DNA of 64,000 nucleotides, from positions 620,001-684,000 of the forward strand of contig OX097180.1 of NCBI GenBank assembly GCA_944407095.1. Reading direction: 5' to 3'. A program made the position numbers and the translations under genes. This document shows positions 8,792-17,928 of this stretch, in pieces. Within the stretch, counting starts at the first letter, position 1. The number at the start of each line of letters is the position of its first letter. This DNA is from Candidatus Enterousia intestinigallinarum (GTDB lineage: Bacteria; Pseudomonadota; Alphaproteobacteria; Rs-D84). The notes beneath the pieces are model-generated. The model was given only the letters and a program-made list of their open reading frames with translations, made no database searches and had not been told where the DNA came from.

Positions 8792-9064
8792 TTATTTGCG
8801 CAGACCCAATTTTTTAATCAGATCTTCATATTCCGCCACGTTGCGCTTTTTAATATACGCCAACAATTTTTTACGGCGGTTGACCATCAACAACAGACCA
8901 CGTTTTGAATGCTGGTCTTTGTGATTGTTTTTCATATGTTCGGTCAGATTGCGAATGCGTTCCGTCAAAACGGCAACCTGGGACGCGGCGGAACCGCCGT
9001 TATCCTTTTCAGTCGTTTTATACGCCTGAATCAATTCGCTTTTCTTTTCTTTTGTAACGGACAT
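8792..9064 (-). CDS. rpsO: 30S ribosomal protein S15
   Basis: Binds 16S rRNA early in 30S assembly. The 90-residue protein has the family core [18 protein letters not shown], the [20 protein letters not shown] block and [30 protein letters not shown] precedes the ATG. It follows truB by 17 bases, the conserved truB-rpsO pair, but the usual next gene pnp is 19 kb away. Confidence 0.98.
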   Translation of the reverse strand: MSVTKEKKSELIQAYKTTEKDNGGSAASQVAVLTERIRNLTEHMKNNHKDQHSKRGLLLMVNRRKKLLAYIKKRNVAEYEDLIKKLGLRK

Positions 9065-9081
9065 TATTTTTCCTTTTGTCG

Positions 9082-9954
9082 TTAAATTGTTCGTTTTGGG
9101 TGCAGCACACCGTCCGTCACGCGCCCGATACCAATAAAAACGGAACCGTTGTACACGCGCCGTAGTCCATCCGCACCACCCGTTGTTATAAATCCACCGT
9201 TTTTATACAATTCGGCCGATTTATCGTCCAGATTCTGAACCGGAATGTCCCCCAGTCCGAAATCTGTTGGTTTCAGGTATGCCCCGAAATCCCCGCTATT
9301 ATTAAACAGATTTTCTAAAAAATCAAGTTTTACGGTGTCTTTTATTGTAAAACCAATACTTTCGGTGCGACGTATCATTGTAACAGTTGCGACCGTGCCG
9401 CATATTTTCGCAATATCGCGTGCAATCGCGCGCACGTATGTTCCACGCGTACAGCGCGTGCGAAACGTCCATATATTGTCACGGACGGTCAATAATTCCA
9501 ATAAATCAATGTGTACACGTCGTGGCGGAATATCAACCACTGCGCCGCGTCGTGCCACATCATATGCACGTTGCCCGTCAATATGTACCGCGCTGTATGC
9601 CGGGGGGATTTGGTCTATGTCACCGACCAGTTGCCCCAACGCCCGCACAACCGCGTCGTGTGTTGGCGTAATGTCGGTACGTGCGATTTCGCGCCCAAAT
9701 ACGTCCAATGTATCAGTTTCAATCCCAAATTGTACGGAAAACAGGTATTCTTTGACTGACGGTCGTACATCTTCGACAAACGGAATCATTTTGGTTGCCG
9801 CGCCAATGGCAATCGGCAGAACGCCCGTCGCCATTTCGTCCAGTGTTCCAATGTGCCCAAACGTGCGCGTACCAAACATACGGGCGACAATGCCAGCGGC
9901 GCGTCGCGAAAACATACCGGTCGGTTTATCTAAAATTATCCACCCTGATGTCAT
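9082..9954 (-). CDS. truB: tRNA pseudouridine(55) synthase TruB
   Basis: Makes pseudouridine 55 in the T-loop of tRNAs. The 290 residues from [14 protein letters not shown] carry the catalytic motif [18 protein letters not shown]; the Asp of GTLD is the nucleophile, and the usual next Pro is Glu here. [15 protein letters not shown] is the second conserved block. I use the ATG at 9952-9954, two bases past the upstream gene's TAA stop; a longer reading frame exists but its extra 30 residues look non-homologous and overlap the neighbour. Confidence 0.95.
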   Translation of the reverse strand: MTSGWIILDKPTGMFSRRAAGIVARMFGTRTFGHIGTLDEMATGVLPIAIGAATKMIPFVEDVRPSVKEYLFSVQFGIETDTLDVFGREIARTDITPTHDAVVRALGQLVGDIDQIPPAYSAVHIDGQRAYDVARRGAVVDIPPRRVHIDLLELLTVRDNIWTFRTRCTRGTYVRAIARDIAKICGTVATVTMIRRTESIGFTIKDTVKLDFLENLFNNSGDFGAYLKPTDFGLGDIPVQNLDDKSAELYKNGGFITTGGADGLRRVYNGSVFIGIGRVTDGVLHPKRTI

Positions 9955-9956
9955 TG

Positions 9957-10445
9957 TTACCGCCGTTTGATTTGATATTTTTGGCGATTCAGGTACGTCA
10001 GGAATTTTACAAATTCCGAACGGCTTTCTTCGCATACCGGCCACAGTTGTCGCATATTATGTATGTCTATCACTGCGTCCGCCATATCGCGATGTATTTG
10101 CACCAATTTGTATTCGCGCGTAACCAGCATACTGTCGCCGTCGCCACCCGGCGCATCCGTTGGTATGTCCGCAAAGATTCGACCCTGGTTGTTTGTTACG
10201 GCGCGTGCCACAATAAAACGCGGCCCCCATTTTACATCTGATTCACAAAAATATCCGTCGATTGTAAATTCCAGTTTTGTTCCCAACTGAAATTCAGGCA
10301 TACCAGTTTGCAGCCGACTGCACATATGCGGTCGCATAAAATCAAAAACCGTCAGAAACTTTTGCAATTCCGACGGATTTCTGAATTGTTTATATCTGGG
10401 TTCATAGAACGGTGTTTTGAATACTATCAGCGGACGAACGTACAT
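9957..10445 (-). CDS. Hypothetical protein between mutS and truB
   Basis: I do not recognise this 162-residue protein. It begins MYVRPLIVFKTPFYEPRYKQF, has no signal peptide or membrane segment, is rich in aromatic and charged residues, and ends in a basic tail (RQKYQIKRR). A ribosome site (AAAGGATAAAAA) precedes the ATG, and it sits 14 bases after mutS and 2 bases before truB in an unbroken minus-strand operon, so it is almost certainly translated. A soluble protein with a beta-rich middle (TKLEFTIDGYF, RFIVARAVTN) is likely; function is unknown. Confidence 0.85.
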   Translation of the reverse strand: MYVRPLIVFKTPFYEPRYKQFRNPSELQKFLTVFDFMRPHMCSRLQTGMPEFQLGTKLEFTIDGYFCESDVKWGPRFIVARAVTNNQGRIFADIPTDAPGGDGDSMLVTREYKLVQIHRDMADAVIDIHNMRQLWPVCEESRSEFVKFLTYLNRQKYQIKRR

Positions 10446-10459
10446 TTTTTATCCTTTTG

Positions 10460-13024
10460 TTATCCGAACAGATTTAATTGAACTGTGTGTTGTTCTGGCT
10501 GTGATACACGTGACTTGTCAGGTGATGCCTTGTCTTGGGTCGTCTTTGCCGCCTGTTGCGGTTTTTCGGGTGCCGGCTTGTCATCACATAAAGCAACCGC
10601 GTCGGATTCCAAATTGGCCAGAACTTGCTCTGCACGTGCGACAACCGCTGCTGGCATACCGGCCATTTTTGCAACCTGGATTCCATACGAACGGTTTGCA
10701 ACACCCGGCACGATTTTATGCATAAAGATTATTTCATTGTTGTGTTCGCGTACATCAATGGTCAGACAGGTCACGTTCTGTAACTTGCCAGGCGCATCCC
10801 CAACCAGCGCGGTCAGCTCGTGATAGTGCGTTGCAAACAGTGTACGCGGCTGCAAACCGTTCAGGTATTCCAACACCGCCTGGGCGATTGCCATACCGTC
10901 ATACGTCGATGTGCCACGCCCGATTTCGTCAAAAATGATAAATGATTGTTTGGTTGCACGGCGCAGGATGTTTGCGGTCTCACTCATTTCCACCATAAAT
11001 GTCGATTGCCCCGCAGCCAGATTGTCTGACGCGCCAACACGACTGAACAGTTGGTCGCAAATCCCAATAGTCGCACGCACTGCTGGTACAAACGAACCCA
11101 GATGCGCCAACACAACCAGCAGCGCGTTCTGGCGCAGGTATGTTGATTTTCCCGCCATATTCGGCCCGGTCAGCAGTGCAACAGAACGCGCGTTCAGGTT
11201 ACAGTCGTTTTGAACAAATTTGTCACCACGGCTGCGTAATACAAAATCAATTACCGGATGCCGTCCGCCGGCAATATCAAATGCGACGTCGTCCGTCACA
11301 TTGGGCCGCACCCACGAATACGTATCCGCACACGTCGCCAAAGAATACCATACGTCTAATTCTGCCAGCAATTCTGCTGTTGCCAACAAATCGTCCGCCA
11401 CCATACGAATTTTTTCAATCAGACGCGATATTATTTCCGCCTCTATGGCGGCGGATTTTTCCGCGGCACTGCGCACATCGTTATCCAAATCAATCAGCCG
11501 TGCGGTTGTAAATCGCATATTACCAGCCATTGTTTGACGATGAATAAATCCCGATTCTGGTGCCATCAATGCATCGGCGCGGGCGGAAGGAACCTCTATA
11601 AAATATCCCAGGATATTGTTGTATTTAATTTTCAGATTATGAACACCGGTCGCGGCGGCGTATTCAGATTGCATACCGGCGATTGTTTCCTTGGCCCCGT
11701 GGGCCAGTCCCCGCATATGATCCAGTGATACGTCAAAACCGGCACGAATAACATCGCCGTCGCGGAAAAACGTCGGCAGTGTATCGGCCAGTGCCGAATT
11801 TAATTCCGCGCACAGTTCATCGTGAGTATTTATATTTGCAAAGCGCGCAGCCAAATCTGCATCCAGACGCGCCCCCATTGCCTTTGCATTTGGCAACCCG
11901 GATATAAAGTCCGCAATATGGCGCATATCGCGTGGCGTGCCACGCCCGGACAACAGACGTGACAAACTGCGCCCGACGTCTGGAATTGCACCCAGTGCAG
12001 CCCCAACCGCACCCATAATTTCCATATTCAGCATCAGATGACCGATATGTTCCTGGCGGCGTTTTATTTCATTTGTATCCGCCGACAGCGTACGCAAATA
12101 TGCGCGCAGTTTTCGTGCACCCGCCGCTGTTTTTGTGTTATCTAATACGTCGACCAGGCATACCCCACCGTCATTTATTGGCGCGTCTATTTCCAAACTT
12201 TTCCACGTGGCCGAATCAATCAGTAACTGGCGTCCGGATTTATACAGGTATGGTGCACGAAACGTTATCGTGGCGCCACGCTGGGTATTAAACAAATATC
12301 CCGCCAACAGTTTTATCGCACTGTCGTACGTTTGTGCGACCGTATCACCTGGCGCCACGGCACCACCGAATACCGTTCCGACAATCTTGTCAATATCCGC
12401 ACGATGATACAATTTTTCATACACCGGCGTTGTCTTGAACACATCGCGCAGATGCATAACCGTTTCATTTTCGGCCAGTATTTCCGGATAAATGATTTCC
12501 GCCGGGTTTATACGTACTAAGTCATCCAATACGTCTGCTGTGCGTCCGACAAAAAATTCACCAGTTGATATATCGCACCCGGCGATTTCAAATCCGTCGT
12601 CGTTCAGTGCCAATGCAATCAGAAAGTTTGAATTTTTAGGCGTCAACAGGTTTTCATCGGTCAGTGTTCCCGGTGTTAAAACGCGTATGATTTTGCGGTC
12701 TATGAACTTGTGGCCACGGGCTTTGGCTTCGGCCGGGGTTTCCATTTGTTCAACCAATGCGACACGGTATCCGGCCCGCACCAGACGCCCAAAATAGTTG
12801 TCCGCCGCGTGCCACGGAATTCCGCACATAGGAATGTCCACCCCGTCTGCGTCTGTGCCACGCTGTGTCAGCACCAGCCCCAGTGCACGACTGATTGTTT
12901 TGGCATCATCAAAAAATGCTTCATAAAAATCGCCCAGGCGAAACATCAGCAACGCGTCGGGGTTTTCACCCTTCATATCGACATATTGCTGCATAACCGG
13001 GGTCAATTTGCTTTTATCCGCCAC
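10460..13024 (-). CDS. mutS: DNA mismatch repair protein MutS
   Basis: Recognises mispaired bases and starts methyl- or nick-directed repair. 854 residues, full length. The N-terminal mismatch-binding domain shows FRLGDFYEAFFDDA near residue 30, the counterpart of the GDFYE loop. The ATPase domain has Walker A GPNMAGKSTYLRQ near residue 618, FIIFDEIGRGTSTYDGMAIA and FATHYHELT. The start is GTG (13022-13024) with MADKSKLTPVMQQY. It follows xseB by 16 bases. The C-terminal part (about 790-845) is a charged Lys/Gln/Pro-rich linker ending in VQLNLFG. Confidence 0.98.
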   Translation of the reverse strand: MADKSKLTPVMQQYVDMKGENPDALLMFRLGDFYEAFFDDAKTISRALGLVLTQRGTDADGVDIPMCGIPWHAADNYFGRLVRAGYRVALVEQMETPAEAKARGHKFIDRKIIRVLTPGTLTDENLLTPKNSNFLIALALNDDGFEIAGCDISTGEFFVGRTADVLDDLVRINPAEIIYPEILAENETVMHLRDVFKTTPVYEKLYHRADIDKIVGTVFGGAVAPGDTVAQTYDSAIKLLAGYLFNTQRGATITFRAPYLYKSGRQLLIDSATWKSLEIDAPINDGGVCLVDVLDNTKTAAGARKLRAYLRTLSADTNEIKRRQEHIGHLMLNMEIMGAVGAALGAIPDVGRSLSRLLSGRGTPRDMRHIADFISGLPNAKAMGARLDADLAARFANINTHDELCAELNSALADTLPTFFRDGDVIRAGFDVSLDHMRGLAHGAKETIAGMQSEYAAATGVHNLKIKYNNILGYFIEVPSARADALMAPESGFIHRQTMAGNMRFTTARLIDLDNDVRSAAEKSAAIEAEIISRLIEKIRMVADDLLATAELLAELDVWYSLATCADTYSWVRPNVTDDVAFDIAGGRHPVIDFVLRSRGDKFVQNDCNLNARSVALLTGPNMAGKSTYLRQNALLVVLAHLGSFVPAVRATIGICDQLFSRVGASDNLAAGQSTFMVEMSETANILRRATKQSFIIFDEIGRGTSTYDGMAIAQAVLEYLNGLQPRTLFATHYHELTALVGDAPGKLQNVTCLTIDVREHNNEIIFMHKIVPGVANRSYGIQVAKMAGMPAAVVARAEQVLANLESDAVALCDDKPAPEKPQQAAKTTQDKASPDKSRVSQPEQHTVQLNLFG

Positions 13025-13040
13025 GATGAATCCGTTATAT

Positions 13041-13250
13041 TTATGCCTGGGTGGTTGTTGGGGTAACCTTTAACGTTTCGATTTTTAATTCGGCCTCTTT
13101 CAACAACTGTTCACAGTACGCCTTTAACTTTATGCCCTGTTCATATGCGGCAACAGACGCCGCCAACGGCAATTCCCCTGATTCCATTTTTTTAACCAGT
13201 TCGGTCAGTTGTTTGTATGCATCTTCGAAAGATAATTTTTTGTCGTCCAT
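13041..13250 (-). CDS. xseB: Exodeoxyribonuclease VII small subunit XseB
   Basis: Small subunit that, with XseA, degrades single-stranded DNA. The 69 residues have the family pattern: SFEDAYKQLTELVKKMESGELPL then AASVAAYEQGIKLKAYCEQLL in two antiparallel helices. Typical length. First gene of xseB-mutS-hypothetical-truB-rpsO; xseA is not in the window. Confidence 0.93.
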   Translation of the reverse strand: MDDKKLSFEDAYKQLTELVKKMESGELPLAASVAAYEQGIKLKAYCEQLLKEAELKIETLKVTPTTTQA

Positions 13251-13306
13251 AAAATACCCCTGTTATTACAGGGCAACGATACAAAAATAATCATTAAAAG
13301 GCAAAT

Positions 13307-13333
13307 AAAAAACGGGGTGTTTCCCCGTTTTTT
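13307..13333. terminator. Terminator after macA-like gene
   Basis: AACGGGG/CCCCGTT hairpin flanked by A- and T-runs; on the minus strand it ends the efflux operon. Confidence 0.85.
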
Positions 13334-13334
13334 A

Positions 13335-14519
13335 TTACATTGGCGGCCCCATACGTGCCCCGGACGTACCAGATGAAGATTGGCCGTATCGACCGAATAT
13401 TACGCGGTCACCGTCCTGAATTTCATCTGAAATAATTTCCGTTTCCGTCGCCGTTACCAATCCTTTTTCATACGGAACCAGCACGACAGTTGGTTCACCG
13501 TTTACAATACGCTGTATCGCCAGGTGGTCTGACGGTGTCGCGTCGCCCGGATTTTCAACTATGCCGTCAAAACTGCGCAGAATCAGTGCGGAATTTTGAA
13601 CCTTCCATATATCTGTTTTTTCGGAAATCAGGATTGTTACAAATGCGGTCATACCTGGTTTCAGGCGTAAATCAGAATTATCCACGTCGATTACCACGGT
13701 GTACACAACAACGTTTGATGTGATTGTCGGCGACAAGCGCACCTGACGCACAGAACCCGCAAACGTCTGGGTCGGATACGCGTCAACGGTAAACGTAACA
13801 CTTTGACCTTCTTCAATAACGCCGATGTCTGCTTCGGACACGGCGGTTTCAATTTGCATTTTTGACAAATCTTCGGCGATTTCAAACAGGTCTGGTGTCT
13901 GGAAAGATGCAGCAACCGTCTGGCCAACGTCAACCTGGCGTGAAATAACGGTTCCGTCAACGGGCGACGTAATCGTCGCATAGCCCAGATTTGTCACTGC
14001 ACGATCATATTGTGATTGCATACGATTGACCGACTGTTCGGCCTGTTCGTATGTGGTCTGGGATTGTTCCAGTTCCGCGCGCGGAATAAATCCGTCAGAA
14101 TACAGGATTTTGTTACGTTCATACTCGCTTTTCGCGTAGTTACGTTGGGATTCGGCGCTGACCAGTGATGCGTACGCTTCGTCCACGGATGCCTGTAATA
14201 CAGACGGTTCTATTTCCAACAGCACATCACCCTTTTTAACTTTGGAATTATAGTCGACATATATCGCCTCGATAGTGCCGCTAACTTGTGAACCGACATT
14301 GATGGTGTTCAGTGGTTGAATTTCGCCGGTGGCGGTTACAACCTGGCGCAAATCACCGCGCGTAATAGTTGCGGTTGCAAAACCGGTGCCGGTACTGCCG
14401 CCAGTTGCGGTTAAAAAGTATATGGTGATACCGGCAATAATGGCAAACAGAATAATCCACCATTTACGGCGACGTACCCACGGCCAGAATTTACGTTGTT
14501 TTGTTTCGTTTTTATTCAT
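13335..14519 (-). CDS. macA: MacA-like periplasmic adaptor (membrane fusion protein)
   Basis: Links an inner-membrane ABC exporter to an outer-membrane TolC-type channel. The 394 residues start with a basic cytoplasmic stretch and one membrane segment (about 23-42, WWIILFAIIAGITIYFL). A biotinyl-lipoyl half (TATGEIQPLNTINVGSQVSG), a coiled-coil hairpin (about 110-180), the second lipoyl half (TSPVDGTVISRQVDVGQTV) and beta-barrel regions follow. It overlaps the end of the TolC-like gene by 8 bases, so the two are co-translated. The likely ABC partner is at 25.8-27.8 kb. Gene symbol by similarity; a YknX/HlyD-type role is equally possible. Confidence 0.85.
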   Translation of the reverse strand: MNKNETKQRKFWPWVRRRKWWIILFAIIAGITIYFLTATGGSTGTGFATATITRGDLRQVVTATGEIQPLNTINVGSQVSGTIEAIYVDYNSKVKKGDVLLEIEPSVLQASVDEAYASLVSAESQRNYAKSEYERNKILYSDGFIPRAELEQSQTTYEQAEQSVNRMQSQYDRAVTNLGYATITSPVDGTVISRQVDVGQTVAASFQTPDLFEIAEDLSKMQIETAVSEADIGVIEEGQSVTFTVDAYPTQTFAGSVRQVRLSPTITSNVVVYTVVIDVDNSDLRLKPGMTAFVTILISEKTDIWKVQNSALILRSFDGIVENPGDATPSDHLAIQRIVNGEPTVVLVPYEKGLVTATETEIISDEIQDGDRVIFGRYGQSSSGTSGARMGPPM

Positions 14520-15843
14520 CTGCTTCTCCCTCCTGCATCAAACCCTCCTTTATATCACCGATGGACAGTGCCAATGCGGCGCGCTTTGTGAACAAATCAT
14601 ATTTTGCTGCATTGTTTTGCTTGTGTGCGTCGGCCAGGTCCGATTGCGCCGTTTGCCAATCCAGCATAGTTGCCTTGCCAACCCGATACATACCGGCGGT
14701 GACCCGTTCAGATTCCTGGGCCGACGCCAGTAATGCCGCCGTCTGGGTCAATACCATTTGTGCGGTTTTATAATTCTGGTATGCCGTGAATACGTCTAAC
14801 ATTGCGTTATCGACGGTTAAACGTTCTTGTTCCTTGGCACGTTCATAGTTTGCCTGGGCACTGCGCACATTGTACATATTTGAAAATCCCGCGAATATAG
14901 GCATAGACGCGCGGATGCCGATGCTGCCACTCCATTCATCCTGGCCGGCGTTATATACATCGGACGGAATATTGTTCCACGACAAACTGCCACTGGCCGA
15001 AATCGACGGCAGGTTTTGTAAAAACGCACTGTTTCTGCGATGCCAGGCGGCGTCCTTGTTTGCGGTTGCCCGCAACAGGTCTGGACGTTTTTCACGTGCC
15101 TCGGCAATTAAATCGTCGATGCTTTTGTTTTCGGATTCAGATCCAAAATCAGACGACATATCCGCAATCTGTATATCCTGGTCCGCCGGGAAAGACAGTT
15201 TCGCCAACAGGTTTCCCTTGGCTATTTCACGATTGTTTTTTGCGCGTTCCAGTTCCAACACATTACTGGCCAATGTGGTGTCAGCGCGCAGAACGTCAAC
15301 CTTTGCCACGGCGCCGGCCTTGTACTTTTTGTCGGCGGTATCCTTGGCCGTTTGTGCAACGTCTTTTAATGCCTGGGCGGTGATAACGTCCGCATCCGCA
15401 TTTAACAGTGCATAATATGCGCCGATTATTCCATATACATAGTTTTGCACGCTTTCACTGTAATCAAACCCCGTTGCACGCCAGGTATCAATCAACTGGT
15501 TCACATCGGACAGACGTTTGCCAAAATCAAAGATTAGATACGATGCGGAAATTGACGCGCCATATGACCAGTCGTCAAATTCACGATTTCGGTACGGCAA
15601 ACTGGCCGAACCAGAAACACTGACGCTGGGCAGGTATTGCGAGTAACCGGCATTTTTATTAAAGCGCGCGGATTCCAATGACAAATAAGCGGACGCCGTT
15701 TCCGGATTTCGACACAGTCCCAATTCAATCACCTGTTGCAGGGTCAGTTCACCTTCTGGCACAGTTTCCATCGTACGGCAGTTGTCTGTTGCAGCCAATG
15801 CCCCGGCCGGCAGCAGACAAAACAGGAATAGTAATTTTTTCAT
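14512..15843 (-). CDS. tolC: TolC-family outer-membrane efflux protein
   Basis: Outer-membrane channel of a tripartite exporter. The 443-residue protein begins with a signal peptide (MKKLLFLFCLLPAGALAATD, cleavage near residue 18), then TLQQVIELGLCRNPE, the start of the first outer-membrane efflux repeat. Two repeats of long helices with short beta segments (SVSGSASLPYRNREFDD; ISASGSLSWNN) fit TolC. Length is at the short end of the family. First gene of a tolC-macA operon. Confidence 0.88.
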   Translation of the reverse strand: MKKLLFLFCLLPAGALAATDNCRTMETVPEGELTLQQVIELGLCRNPETASAYLSLESARFNKNAGYSQYLPSVSVSGSASLPYRNREFDDWSYGASISASYLIFDFGKRLSDVNQLIDTWRATGFDYSESVQNYVYGIIGAYYALLNADADVITAQALKDVAQTAKDTADKKYKAGAVAKVDVLRADTTLASNVLELERAKNNREIAKGNLLAKLSFPADQDIQIADMSSDFGSESENKSIDDLIAEAREKRPDLLRATANKDAAWHRRNSAFLQNLPSISASGSLSWNNIPSDVYNAGQDEWSGSIGIRASMPIFAGFSNMYNVRSAQANYERAKEQERLTVDNAMLDVFTAYQNYKTAQMVLTQTAALLASAQESERVTAGMYRVGKATMLDWQTAQSDLADAHKQNNAAKYDLFTKRAALALSIGDIKEGLMQEGEADE

Positions 15844-15900
15844 AAATACAACTCTCTCGCTTCCCTATATACAATTATAATACATAATACAATTTTTCTG

Positions 15901-15929
15901 TTGAATTACAATTTTTTTTTGCCTAGTAT
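15901..15929 (+). promoter_or_regulatory. Promoter of tRNA-Cys
   Basis: -35 TTGAAT (15901-15906), spacer 17 with a long T-run, -10 TAGTAT (15924-15929); predicted start about 10 bases before the tRNA. Confidence 0.65.
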
Positions 15930-15945
15930 AGTAACACAATTTTAC

Positions 15946-16019
15946 GGCCTGGTGGCAGAGTGGTTATGCAGAGGACTGCAAATCCTTGTATGCCGGTTCG
16001 ATTCCGACCCAGGCCTCCA
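15946..16019 (+). tRNA. tRNA-Cys (anticodon GCA)
   Basis: 74 bases with encoded CCA. Acceptor GGCCTGG/CCAGGCC, anticodon stem AGGA/TCCT with loop CTGCAAA giving GCA, T-arm with GTTCGATTC. The last ~18 bases plus the terminator are duplicated 200 bases downstream. Confidence 0.96.
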
Positions 16020-16087
16020 AAATTCAACGCCCCAGGATTGGGGCGTTTAATTTTGGAAATATGGAGTTATCGAACCGGCCCGGTTCG
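16002..16087 (+). repeat. Direct repeat, copy 1: tRNA-Cys 3' end plus terminator
   Basis: Starts inside the T-arm of tRNA-Cys and runs through the terminator to a short hairpin (CGAACCG/CGGTTCG, 16071-16087). It is repeated at 16202-16288 with one inserted base and one substitution. Confidence 0.95.
16026..16053 (+). terminator. Terminator of tRNA-Cys
   Basis: AACGCCCC/GGGGCGTT stem with 6-base loop, then TTTAATTTT. Confidence 0.9.
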
Positions 16088-16201
16088 CATAAGAGCAGGA
16101 TTTTTCAAGCAACGTGCCTTGCGCCGAAAAATCCGTGCGAATGGTGAGTCAAGTTGCGTCAGCAACGGTTTTCAAACGTAAAACGTTTGGAAATGCGAAC
16201 T
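16088..16201. repeat. Hairpin-rich insert between the two tRNA-Cys repeats
   Basis: 114 bases with no ORF of note, made largely of hairpins: GGATTTTTC/GAAAAATCC (16098-16134) enclosing CAAG/CTTG, GTTGC/GCAAC (16153-16166) and CAAACGT/ACGTTTG (16173-16189). It shares CCGTGCGA and TGAGTCAA with the insert at 30708-30848. With its repeats it accounts for all of the 315-base gap between tRNA-Cys and recF. Confidence 0.7.
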
Positions 16202-16288
16202 TTCCGACCCAGGCCTCCAAAATTCAACGCCCCAGGATTGGGGCGTTTAATTTTGGAAATATGGATGTTATCGAACCAGCCCGGTTCG
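16202..16288 (+). repeat. Direct repeat, copy 2: tRNA-Cys 3' end plus terminator
   Basis: Second copy, exactly 200 bases after the first, with the tRNA 3' fragment and terminator (16226-16253) intact. It cannot encode a tRNA. Confidence 0.95.
16226..16253 (+). terminator. Duplicate of the tRNA-Cys terminator
   Basis: Same hairpin and tail as 16026-16053, within repeat copy 2. Confidence 0.8.
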
Positions 16289-16299
16289 TGTTGTGGTGC

Positions 16300-16328
16300 T
16301 TGTATTTTTTGCGTTATGGTTGTATTAT
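16300..16328 (+). promoter_or_regulatory. Promoter of recF-sspB
   Basis: -35 TTGTAT (16300-16305), spacer 17, -10 TATTAT (16323-16328). The -10 ends 6 bases before the recF ATG, which predicts a leaderless mRNA. Confidence 0.6.
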
Positions 16329-16334
16329 CGGGCT

Positions 16335-17429
16335 ATGATAAATTCGATTACATTGACTAATTTTCGTAATCATACATCCTGCCGTATTCAAACGCACGGC
16401 CGGCGCAATGTTATTATTACCGGGCCAAACGGCGCCGGTAAAACCGCCGTGTTGGAGGCCGTATCAATGCTGTCCGGCGATCGTGGACTGCGCGGTGCGC
16501 CAATGGGGGACATCGCGCGTTTTGGTGGCGATGGTGGTTTTTCGGTGTTTGCACTGCTTGGGGACGATACGGAAATATCCGTTTATTTTACGGCCGGTGA
16601 CGCAAACCGCCGTGCACGCATTGACGGTGACAGTGCAACATTATCCGATTTGTCGGCACGTTTGCGCACGGTATGGTTGACCCCGCGCGAAGACCGTCTG
16701 TTTGTTGACGGTGCCGCCGAACGGCGCGCGTTTTTTGACCGCCTGGCCGCCAGTTTTGATTCTGCCCACGCCGGACGCTGTGCACGATTGTCAAAATTGA
16801 TGTCGGAACGTGCGTTTGCGTTAAAAAACGGACGTGATGTGCGCTGGTTGGATGCACTGGACGCCCAGATTGCCGGTGTTGCGGTATCCGTTGCGGATGC
16901 GCGCGTACGGTATGCGGGTGAATTGAATTATTTTTTGACTGATTGTGCGGTTACAGTATCAGGTATGGTGGAACAAATGCTGATTGACGGTTGCGCGGCA
17001 TCGGCCGAACGGCACTATTTGGAATATCTGCACGGGGCACGCGAATTGATTGGTGACAAGATGGTTGTTGACGGACCGCATAAATCTGACTTCGGCGTGT
17101 TTAACAAGCGGCTAAACCTGCCCGCGGCATTGACCAGCACGGGGCAACAAAAAACAGTTTTGCTGGATTTGATTTTGGCGCACGCAAAACTGATTCATAC
17201 CAAGACACATCGGCGCCCGCTGATTTTACTGGACGAAGCGGCGGCGCACCTGGACGCAGATGCACGTGCACGCCTGTTTCGTGATTTGGGTGCCGCCGAT
17301 GCCCAGGTTTGGGCGACCGGGCTGGACGCCAATGTTTTCGCCGATGTACCGGATGCGGTATTTGTTGCTTGCAAGGACGGGGAAATAAATAATATACTGG
17401 TGCCGGGGAATACAGATGAGCAAGATTGA
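16335..17429 (+). CDS. recF: DNA replication and repair protein RecF
   Basis: Loads RecA at single-strand gaps with RecO and RecR. From MINSITLTNFRNH the 364 residues carry Walker A GPNGAGKT at 30-37, the signature TSTGQQKTVLLDLILAHAKL and Walker B ILLDEAAAHLD. I use the ATG at 16335 because the family starts at this motif and the promoter -10 overlaps the longer frame. It is not next to dnaN or gyrB as is often seen; sspB overlaps its end by 14 bases. Confidence 0.95.
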   Translation: MINSITLTNFRNHTSCRIQTHGRRNVIITGPNGAGKTAVLEAVSMLSGDRGLRGAPMGDIARFGGDGGFSVFALLGDDTEISVYFTAGDANRRARIDGDSATLSDLSARLRTVWLTPREDRLFVDGAAERRAFFDRLAASFDSAHAGRCARLSKLMSERAFALKNGRDVRWLDALDAQIAGVAVSVADARVRYAGELNYFLTDCAVTVSGMVEQMLIDGCAASAERHYLEYLHGARELIGDKMVVDGPHKSDFGVFNKRLNLPAALTSTGQQKTVLLDLILAHAKLIHTKTHRRPLILLDEAAAHLDADARARLFRDLGAADAQVWATGLDANVFADVPDAVFVACKDGEINNILVPGNTDEQD

Positions 17430-17880
17430 TTATCAAACATTATTGGATAACGCGCTGAAATCCGTGGTGAAAGAAGCGTTGATTCACGCACAATTTAATG
17501 GACTGGGCGACGGAACGCATTTTTATATTACGTTCAAAACGCGTGCACCGGGCGTTGTTTTACCGGATTTTTTACGTATACGCTATCCTGATATAATGAC
17601 GATAGTGCTGCAGTATTCGTATAATAATCTGCACGTTTCGGACAAGGAGTTCGGTGTTCAACTGACGTTTGACGGTCGTCCTTTCTTTATCCGCGTGCCG
17701 TTTTCAGCATTGGTGGAATTTAAGGATCCGTCCGTTGACTTTATGCTGTCGTTTCATCCAAAGGGCGGCCCCGCCGCGGACAACGATATGGAACTGCCGC
17801 TGGATGAAAAGCCGGGGACCGTTCCCGACACTGGACGTGTTGTATCGTTGGACGAATTCAGAAAGAACAGAAAAAAATAA
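17416..17880 (+). CDS. sspB: ClpXP adaptor SspB
   Basis: Delivers ssrA-tagged and other substrates to ClpXP. The 154 residues have the alphaproteobacterial layout: HFYITFKTRAPGVVLPDFLR, IVLQYSYNNLHVSDKEF, PFSALVEFKDPSVDF, then an acidic Pro-rich linker and the C-terminal ClpX-binding tail VVSLDEFRKNRKK. Typical length. Overlaps recF and ends at a terminator shared with infC. Confidence 0.93.
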   Translation: MSKIDYQTLLDNALKSVVKEALIHAQFNGLGDGTHFYITFKTRAPGVVLPDFLRIRYPDIMTIVLQYSYNNLHVSDKEFGVQLTFDGRPFFIRVPFSALVEFKDPSVDFMLSFHPKGGPAADNDMELPLDEKPGTVPDTGRVVSLDEFRKNRKK

Positions 17881-17901
17881 TAATGATTTATTGCATATAA
17901 T

Positions 17902-17928
17902 AAAAACGCCCCAAGTGGGGCGGTTTTT
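17902..17928. terminator. Bidirectional terminator of sspB and infC
   Basis: CGCCCC/GGGGCG hairpin (17907-17922) with an A-run before and a T-run after, between converging genes. Confidence 0.9.

Noticed and set aside
16020-16334. A second tRNA-Cys gene in repeat copy 2
   Set aside because: Only the last ~18 bases of the tRNA are present; no 5' half exists.
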